Shown here in pieces: positions 6,587 through 12,135 of a stretch of 12,135 nt of DNA. The stretch comes from CAYRFF01 sp964436125. GTDB taxonomy: Bacteria; Bacteroidota; Bacteroidia; Chitinophagales; Saprospiraceae. Each line of letters begins with the position of its first letter. Position 1 is the stretch's first letter. The notes below the pieces were generated by a model that saw only the letters and a program-made list of their open reading frames with translations, was not told where the DNA came from and searched no databases. A program made the position numbers and the translations under genes. Where the stretch lies: positions 1 through 12,135 of the forward strand of contig CAYTBT010000058.1 of the NCBI GenBank assembly GCA_964436125.1, read 5' to 3'.

Positions 6587-6616
6587 CTATTGAAATTCAA
6601 AAAAGCAGAAAGAATT

Positions 6617-7873
6617 ATGGATAACAGCCCATTTATAAGCAACGATGCCGTAGCATTCGGCATATTAATGGTCGTCCTGGCTCTCATCTTTTATACTTCC
6701 CAGCTTAAATCCAAGTTCTGGAAGAAGTTCTATACCTATATTCCGGCTTTACTCCTATGCTACTTTGTTCCCGCTCTCTTGCGCTGGCCATTTGGCTTAA
6801 TCAGTGGTGAAGATAGTCAGTTGTACTTTGTTGCATCGAGATATTTACTCCCTGCGAGTTTAATTCTCTTATGTCTCGGCATAGATTTTAAGGGGATATT
6901 GAACCTCGGTCCCAAGGCACTGATAATGTTCCTCACCGGTACTGTAGGTATTATTATAGGCGGTCCCATAGCACTCATAATTATCACTCAGCTCTTTCCC
7001 GGCTTTCTGGACGTGCCACCGGATAGTCTATGGCGCGGTTTTTCAACGATTGCCGGTTCATGGATAGGAGGTGGAGCCAATCAAACGGCGATGAAAGAGG
7101 TTTTTAACGTCAACGACACGCTATTCGGCAGTATGGTGCTCGTAGATGTTATTGTCGCCAATATCTGGATGGGACTTTTACTCTACGGCGCGGGTGTAAC
7201 GAAGAAAATTGATCGCTGGCTCAAGGCGGACACTACGGCCATCGACAGATTGAAAAAAGAAATGGAGGATTACCAGACATCGATACAACGTTTTCCCAAT
7301 ACGACGCAGCTTTTCATTCTACTGGGAATTGCATTCGGTGGTGTTGCTTTATCTCATTTCCTGGCAGATATTATTACTCCATTTATGATGTCGCATAAGG
7401 CAGCTCTGAAAGAGTATCATCTCGTTTCCCTTGCCTCGCACTTTTTCTGGGTAATCGTTATCGCTACGACATTCGGGCTGGGAATATCCTTTACCAAGGC
7501 GAGAAAGGTCGAGGGATTCGGGGCATCCAACTGGGGAAGTGTGTTTATCTATATACTTGTTGCCACGATAGGAATGAAGATGAATATTTACAAGATATTT
7601 GAAAATCCGGAGCTCTTTACGGTCGGGTTAATCTGGATGTCTATCCACGCGATTCTTTTAATTGTAGTAGCCAAACTTATAAAGGCTCCATTCTTTTTCC
7701 TTGCAGTGGGTAGTCAGGCCAATGTCGGTGGCGCTGCATCGGCGCCGATCGTTGCTTCTGCATTTTCTCCATCACTGGCATCGGTCGGTGTGCTGCTTGC
7801 GGTACTCGGATATGCTCTCGGTACTTATGGGGGAATTATCTGTGCTCTACTCATGCAATCGGTAGTCACATAG
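6617..7873 (+). CDS. DUF819 family integral membrane protein
   Basis: The 418-residue product is a polytopic inner-membrane protein of the DUF819 (YjcL-like) family; no substrate is established. About ten hydrophobic segments are visible, for example 11-29, 39-56, 99-126, 168-192, 231-250, 270-292, 335-354 and 385-415. Two glycine-rich motifs with Asn mark the family: GSWIGGGANQTAMKE (147-161) and GSQANVGGAASAPIVASAF (365-383). One lies in each half, as in transporters built from two inverted repeats; this supports a carrier role by inference only. A charged central loop (about 196-228) divides the halves. ATG 6617 is chosen over an in-frame TTG at 6590 because the membrane protein begins MDNSPFISNDAVAFG. 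The leader contains a long-range stem. A DUF4112 gene follows after 47 bases and may be in the same unit. Confidence 0.9.
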   Translation: MDNSPFISNDAVAFGILMVVLALIFYTSQLKSKFWKKFYTYIPALLLCYFVPALLRWPFGLISGEDSQLYFVASRYLLPASLILLCLGIDFKGILNLGPKALIMFLTGTVGIIIGGPIALIIITQLFPGFLDVPPDSLWRGFSTIAGSWIGGGANQTAMKEVFNVNDTLFGSMVLVDVIVANIWMGLLLYGAGVTKKIDRWLKADTTAIDRLKKEMEDYQTSIQRFPNTTQLFILLGIAFGGVALSHFLADIITPFMMSHKAALKEYHLVSLASHFFWVIVIATTFGLGISFTKARKVEGFGASNWGSVFIYILVATIGMKMNIYKIFENPELFTVGLIWMSIHAILLIVVAKLIKAPFFFLAVGSQANVGGAASAPIVASAFSPSLASVGVLLAVLGYALGTYGGIICALLMQSVVT

Positions 7874-7892
7874 CCGGCAATAAGGAATACAT

Positions 7893-7907
7893 AAATCACA
7901 GTGATTT
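7893..7907. repeat. 15-base dyad between the DUF819 and DUF4112 genes
   Basis: AAATCAC (7893-7899) and GTGATTT (7901-7907) are perfect inverted repeats around a single A, ending 13 bases before the DUF4112 ATG. The arrangement suits a dimeric repressor site better than an RNA hairpin, because the spacer is one base. No regulator is identified. Confidence 0.35.
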
Positions 7908-7920
7908 TAGGTAGTGCAAT

Positions 7921-8403
7921 ATGGGAAACACGGAGTTTAAAGAATTAAGAAAACAGGACAAAGGGATTGTCCTCGAAAGAATAGCTGACTGGCTTGATAC
8001 CAGGTTTACAATACCTGGCACGCGCATACAGTTTGGGCTGGATGCCCTTATCGGTATTATCCCCGGTGGTGGAAATATCATTACGACAGTCGTTTCCGTC
8101 GCCCTGCTCGGTTTTATTGTTGCGCGGGGTTTACCCTTTTTTACCGCCTTGAAAATGGCGGGAAATATCCTTCTTGATTTCCTTTTCTCCTCTATTCCAT
8201 TGCTCGGCGTAATCTTTGATGTAGGCTATAAATCCAATACGAGGAACCTCCGCCTCTTTGAAAAGCATCTTGAGAAAAGAGAACCGGAGAAGTATTATTA
8301 CGGTGCATGGATCTTGCTAGGCTTGTTAATCTTGCTCCTCATTATCTTGAGCATTGCACTTCTATACGGAATTGTATATATACTGAATTTCTTGCTGGTA
8401 TAA
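7921..8403 (+). CDS. DUF4112 family membrane protein
   Basis: The 160-residue product matches the DUF4112 pattern: ADWLDTRFTIPGTRIQFGLDALIG (22-45), a glycine-rich IIPGGGNIITT (46-56), a hydrophobic segment at about 54-70, KMAGNILLDFLFSSIPLLGVIFDVGYKSNTRNLRLFEKHL (78-117) and a C-terminal membrane span at about 128-158. The function of the family is unknown. Start ATG 7921 gives the usual family N-terminus. The gap of 47 bases to the DUF819 gene allows co-transcription, although a dyad lies between them. The gene converges with the superoxide dismutase gene. The hairpin between them has its T-tract only on the other strand, so no terminator for this gene was found. Confidence 0.88.
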   Translation: MGNTEFKELRKQDKGIVLERIADWLDTRFTIPGTRIQFGLDALIGIIPGGGNIITTVVSVALLGFIVARGLPFFTALKMAGNILLDFLFSSIPLLGVIFDVGYKSNTRNLRLFEKHLEKREPEKYYYGAWILLGLLILLLIILSIALLYGIVYILNFLLV

Positions 8404-8429
8404 GCTTGAATATAGTTCTACATAGCAGT

Positions 8430-8468
8430 AAAAAAAAGAGTAGTAGAAAATCATCTCTCTACTACTCT
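8430..8468 (-). terminator. Intrinsic terminator of the superoxide dismutase gene
   Basis: Eleven perfect pairs join AGAGTAGTAGA (8437-8447) with TCTACTACTCT (8458-8468) around a 10-base loop. Read on the - strand, the hairpin starts 30 bases after the sod stop codon and runs into eight T residues (the A-run at 8430-8437). On the + strand no T-run follows, so it serves mainly the - strand. Confidence 0.85.
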
Positions 8469-8498
8469 CTGTTAAAAGGCCGGAATATTCCTGCAATA

Positions 8499-9110
8499 TT
8501 ACTTAGCAGCCTGATATCTTTCATTTACAGCATCCCAGTCAACGACATTGAAAAAGGCATTGACATAATCGCCGCGCTTATTCTGGTAATTGAGATAATA
8601 TGCATGTTCCCATACATCAACACCGAGGATAGGAGTACCGCCACAGCCATTGGTATCGACATCCATCAAGGGATTATCTTGATTGGGCGTTGAGCAGACT
8701 TGAAGTCCATCGTCAGTGACGCATAGCCACGCCCATCCGGAGCCAAACTGTCCACCTGCTGCTGCTGCAAATTCTTCTTTAAATTTATCATAGGAACCGA
8801 ATGCATCAGTAATTGCATCGCCGAGTTCACCTGATGGATTTCCACCTCCATTGGGGCTCATTACTGACCAGAACAAGCTGTGATTGTAGTAACCACCTCC
8901 ATTGTTCCTTACTGCAGCCGGGTGTGATGAAGCAGAAGCCAGGATTTCCTCAATGCTCTGATTATCGAGCTCTGTCCCTTCGATAGCATTGTTTAACTTA
9001 TTGGTATATCCGGCGTGATGTCTATCGTGATGGATTTCCATTGTGCGGGCATCAATATGTGGTTCCAATGCATCAAATGCATATCCTAGATCGGGCAATT
9101 TAAAAGCCAT
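8499..9110 (-). CDS. sodA: Superoxide dismutase, manganese-type Fe/Mn family
   Basis: The enzyme turns superoxide into oxygen and hydrogen peroxide in the cytoplasm; no signal peptide is present. The 203-residue product has the four metal ligands: His27 (MEIHHDRHH), His77 (YYNHSLFW), Asp165 and His169 (DVWEHAYYLNYQNKR). The second-sphere glutamine lies in the C-terminal domain (Gln144 in STPNQDNPLM), and the position four residues before His77 is Gly73. This is the MnSOD arrangement; FeSOD has Gln in the N-terminal site instead. Metal choice therefore leans to Mn, but cambialistic use cannot be excluded. The gene lies 161 bases downstream of polA on the same strand. No consensus promoter and no polA terminator was recognised in that gap. 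A strong terminator follows. Confidence 0.95.
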   Translation of the reverse strand: MAFKLPDLGYAFDALEPHIDARTMEIHHDRHHAGYTNKLNNAIEGTELDNQSIEEILASASSHPAAVRNNGGGYYNHSLFWSVMSPNGGGNPSGELGDAITDAFGSYDKFKEEFAAAAGGQFGSGWAWLCVTDDGLQVCSTPNQDNPLMDVDTNGCGGTPILGVDVWEHAYYLNYQNKRGDYVNAFFNVVDWDAVNERYQAAK

Positions 9111-9271
9111 AATATTTCTATTTTTTAGGTTAATGTATTGTTATTGATTCAGGCATAAAACGCTGGCTCTTTCAGAATGTTCAGTGAGCTTAGCGCCCGA
9201 CTTTTCTCCCCGGGAATTCAGCTTTGCCACAGGGCTGGAGTTCTTCTTGTTTACAGCTTTTTATTCCTCAA

Positions 9272-12049
9272 TCAATGCGCTTCCAGCCAGTTCTCACCTA
9301 GGCCCATTTCAACGAGTATAGGCACGGGAAAATCGGGCACGACTGATTCCATTTTTTCCTTAATTACGGGCATAAGCATAGCTTTTTCATCCTCATGCAA
9401 GTCAAATACCAGCTCATCATGCACTTGTAATATAAGTTTGCTTTTACATGTATGCTTCCGCAAATATGCGTGAATTTCAATCATTGCTTTCTTGATAATA
9501 TCGGCAGCCGTTCCCTGGATAGGCATGTTAATTGCCACTCGCTCTGCCTGGGAACGCAACATATTATTGCGCGAATTGATATCGCGGAGTTCCAGCCGCC
9601 GGCCGAACAGGGTATTTACAGCCCCTGTTTCCCTGGCCTGTTTCACGACATCATCCATATATTTTTTCAAGCCTTTGTATTGTTTAAAATACTGATCGAT
9701 GAGTTTCTTGGCTTCCGATCGGCTGATATCGAGTTGCTGCGATAGATTGGTGGAGCCGGCACCGTAAATAATGGAGAAATTCACCGTCTTGGCATGGCGG
9801 CGTTGCTCTTTTGTCACTTTATCATAATCCACGCCATAGACCAGCGCCGCAGTCGCGCGATGAATATCTCTATTGTGCTTAAAGGCATCGACCATTGCTT
9901 TTTCGCCACTTATTCCGGCAATAATCCGCAATTCAATCTGCGAATAATCTGCTGCAAGCAGTGTAAAGTCCTCGCCACGGGGTACAAATGCTTTTCTCAC
10001 ACGCCTTCCCAGCTCTGTCCTGATGGGGATATTCTGGAGATTGGGATTGTGGGAACTGAGTCGCCCGGTCGAGGCAAGCGCCTGGTTAAACGAGGTGTGA
10101 ATCCGTCCGGTAGATGCATTGATCTCCCGTGGCAGGGCATCAACATAAGTCGATTTCAGCTTTGCCAATCCCCGATAATCAAGGATTTTCTGAATTATCG
10201 GATTTGCACCCGATAATTCTTGAAGCTTCGCTTCCGCTGTAGAATACTGCCCTGTCTTGGTCTTCCGCCATCGATACGGAATCTTCAAGATTTCAAATAG
10301 CACTTCCCCGACCTGCTTGGGCGACGCGATGTTAAATTGAGTGCCAGCAGCTGCATATATTTCCTTTTCCACATCCGCAATGGCCTTTTCTAGCTCCAGT
10401 CCCAGTTCCTTCAACTGTTTTTTATCCAGCGTAATGCCATTGTACTCCATATCCGCCAGCACGTCAATGAGCGGTTCCTCGACCTCGAGATAGAGCTTCC
10501 GCAGATTATTTGCCTTAAGGCTCCCCTTCAGATACTCGTATAACTGCATAGTAATATCCGCATCTTCAGCAGCATAATCCTTTACCTTCTCCGGTGGCAG
10601 ATCGCGCATACTTCCTTGTGTTTTCCCTTTTTTACCGATAAGATTTTTAATCGGAATGGGCTTGTATTTCAGGTAAACTTCAGCGAGATAATCCATGCTG
10701 TGGCGCATCCCGGGCTCGAGGAGATAATGAATAAGCATCGTGTCTTCCATAAGCCCGTCAACGCGGATATCATAATGCTTGAGGACCAGGATATCGTACT
10801 TAATATTCTGTGCAACCTTGATTATATCGGGATTTTCAAGGGCTGCTTTAAAGTGCTGCACAAGTGCCTGCGCTTCCTCTTGATTTTCCGGCACAGGAAT
10901 ATAAAAGGCTTCACCGGCTTCTATGGCAAATGATATGCCGACAAGCTCTGCTTTCATCGCATCGATGTCTGTCGTCTCTGTATCAAAGCAGAAGATATCA
11001 GCCTTCTCAAGTTTCCGGGCAAGTGCTCGGATTTTATCTTCCCCACGGATGAGATGATACTTGCTATCACTGTCTTGAATCGTTGATTCGGCAATACTGT
11101 GTTGCTTGAGATGTGGTGCAGGTGAGGAGGAATCAGCTTGCGCAAATAGTTCTTGTGTTTCATAGGTTTCCGATTTTTCTTCGGATTTGAGGATTTCCTT
11201 GGCAAGTGAACGGAATTCAAGTTCTTTAAAGATTTCTGCAAGCTCCTTGGTATCGGGTGGAACGAGCTTAAAGGCATCTGCATCAAATGTCACCGGAGAA
11301 TCCGTGTCTATTGTTGCGAGTTTCTTACTCAATAAGGCTTGTTCTCTGAATTCCTGAAACCTTTCCTTGGTTTTCCCCTTCAGTTTGTCAATATTTTCCA
11401 GAATACCTTCCAGAGAATCATATTCCTTGAGGAGTTTTGAAGCCGTCTTGGGTCCTACGCCCGGAACTCCCGGGATATTATCGGACTTATCTCCGGCAAG
11501 CCCCAATACGTCAATGACTTGATCGGCATTGTAAATTCCCCATTTCTTGCAGACTTCTTCGATTCCGATAATCTCCACGCCTTTTCCGCGGCGACCGGGT
11601 TTATACATGAGTATATTCTCGGAGACGAGTTGGCCATAATCCTTGTCCGGAGTTACCATAAAAACATTAAAACCTTCTTTTTCAGCCTGCTTGGCAAGTG
11701 TGCCTATGACATCATCGGCTTCATAATTCTCCAGAGTGACGATAGGTATTTTAAAGGCCTTGAGAATATCTTGCACAATAGGAATAGCGGTTGTAATATC
11801 CTCCGGTTGCGCATCGCGATTGGCCTTGTATTCTTCATACATCTCATTGCGGAAAGTATGTCCCGATACATCAAATGATACTCCGATATGCGTCGGATTT
11901 TCTTTCTTCAATAATTCCCATAAGGTACGCGTAAATCCGGCTACGGCAGATGTGTTCATACCTTTGGAATTGATGAGTGGCCGCCGGATAAAGGCAAAGT
12001 GGGCTCTGTAAATAAGTGCATGGCCGTCCAGGAGATATAGGGATTTCAT
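9272..12049 (-). CDS. polA: DNA polymerase I
   Basis: PolA fills gaps in repair and removes Okazaki primers. The 925-residue product is full length with three domains. The 5' nuclease (about 1-285) has FDVSGHTFRNEM, Asp112/Asp113, Asp135/Asp137 and the helix-three-turn-helix GLAGDKSDNIPGVPGVGPKTA. The 3'-5' exonuclease (about 330-515) keeps its catalytic set: Asp356 and Glu358 (FDTET), Asp419 (NIKYD), and Tyr492 with Asp496, so proofreading is probably active. The polymerase domain has motif A DYSQIELR (Asp701), motif B RRHAKTVNFSIIYG (Lys754, Phe758, Tyr762) and motif C QVHDELVF (Asp878). Motif B has Ser759 where E. coli and Taq have Gly. A low-complexity linker lies at about 286-328. ATG 12049 starts at the conserved LYLLDGHALIYRAHFA. 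Upstream sequence to the window edge is non-coding. Confidence 0.97.
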   Translation of the reverse strand: MKSLYLLDGHALIYRAHFAFIRRPLINSKGMNTSAVAGFTRTLWELLKKENPTHIGVSFDVSGHTFRNEMYEEYKANRDAQPEDITTAIPIVQDILKAFKIPIVTLENYEADDVIGTLAKQAEKEGFNVFMVTPDKDYGQLVSENILMYKPGRRGKGVEIIGIEEVCKKWGIYNADQVIDVLGLAGDKSDNIPGVPGVGPKTASKLLKEYDSLEGILENIDKLKGKTKERFQEFREQALLSKKLATIDTDSPVTFDADAFKLVPPDTKELAEIFKELEFRSLAKEILKSEEKSETYETQELFAQADSSSPAPHLKQHSIAESTIQDSDSKYHLIRGEDKIRALARKLEKADIFCFDTETTDIDAMKAELVGISFAIEAGEAFYIPVPENQEEAQALVQHFKAALENPDIIKVAQNIKYDILVLKHYDIRVDGLMEDTMLIHYLLEPGMRHSMDYLAEVYLKYKPIPIKNLIGKKGKTQGSMRDLPPEKVKDYAAEDADITMQLYEYLKGSLKANNLRKLYLEVEEPLIDVLADMEYNGITLDKKQLKELGLELEKAIADVEKEIYAAAGTQFNIASPKQVGEVLFEILKIPYRWRKTKTGQYSTAEAKLQELSGANPIIQKILDYRGLAKLKSTYVDALPREINASTGRIHTSFNQALASTGRLSSHNPNLQNIPIRTELGRRVRKAFVPRGEDFTLLAADYSQIELRIIAGISGEKAMVDAFKHNRDIHRATAALVYGVDYDKVTKEQRRHAKTVNFSIIYGAGSTNLSQQLDISRSEAKKLIDQYFKQYKGLKKYMDDVVKQARETGAVNTLFGRRLELRDINSRNNMLRSQAERVAINMPIQGTAADIIKKAMIEIHAYLRKHTCKSKLILQVHDELVFDLHEDEKAMLMPVIKEKMESVVPDFPVPILVEMGLGENWLEAH

Positions 12050-12079
12050 AAAATATTTTTATCGTTTACTGTTATTACA

Positions 12080-12111
12080 CAAATTAACAAAAAAAGTGCG
12101 GATAAAGAAAG
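12080..12111 (-). promoter_or_regulatory. Possible polA promoter
   Basis: On the - strand, TTAATTTG (12087-12080) differs from TAnnTTTG at one base, and CTTT (12111-12108) lies 20 bases upstream as a poor match to TTTG. It is placed sensibly, about 30 bases before the polA ATG. The remaining 24 bases to the window end hold nothing recognisable. Confidence 0.35.
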
Positions 12112-12135
12112 GGAATGGGTGACAGTCGTAAGTAG

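Noticed and set aside
8307..8693. A 128-codon + strand frame over the end of the DUF4112 and sod genes
   Set aside because: It overlaps two well-supported genes and its protein resembles no family; it is a shadow frame.
9177..9745. Open frames on the + strand opposite the end of polA
   Set aside because: They are antisense to the conserved polymerase domain and look like chance frames. The 161-base sod-polA gap itself shows no gene.

Overview
The window looks like an ordinary core-genome stretch of a Bacteroidota chromosome. The evidence is the gliding lipoprotein gene gldD beside mutY and ssb, several promoters of the Bacteroidota form (TTTG, about 20 bases, TAnnTTTG), weak use of Shine-Dalgarno sites, and an L25 protein with the long C-terminal domain. 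The polymerase I O-helix reads NFSIIYG, which I recall (unverified) from Saprospiria/Chitinophagia-like lineages. The class cannot be fixed from sequence alone.

Layout. Positions 107-8403 are all on the + strand: rplY (ribosomal protein L25); tgt (queuosine tRNA-guanine transglycosylase) abutting an LptF/LptG-family permease; an ECF sigma factor; mutY; ssb; gldD; a DUF819 membrane protein; a DUF4112 membrane protein. Positions 8499-12049 are on the - strand: polA is upstream, followed by a Mn-type superoxide dismutase. The two blocks converge at 8404-8498, where a strong hairpin with a T-tract serves the - strand. No gap between genes exceeds about 215 bases. No tRNA, rRNA, IS element, phage gene, CRISPR array or defence system was seen.

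How the genes work together. rplY and tgt act in translation and tRNA modification. The LptF/G permease exports lipopolysaccharide. MutY, SSB and PolA form a replication and base-excision-repair set spread over both strands, and superoxide dismutase also protects against oxidative damage. GldD is a cell-envelope lipoprotein of the gliding machinery. The two DUF proteins have no known role.

The points most worth a second look lie between or inside familiar genes. They are a nested RNA structure followed by a terminator just before tgt, a Tgt that lacks the three zinc-binding cysteines, the absence of gldE between ssb and gldD, and a pair of 9-base motifs repeated in the gaps on both sides of gldD. 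I found no convincing new multi-gene system.
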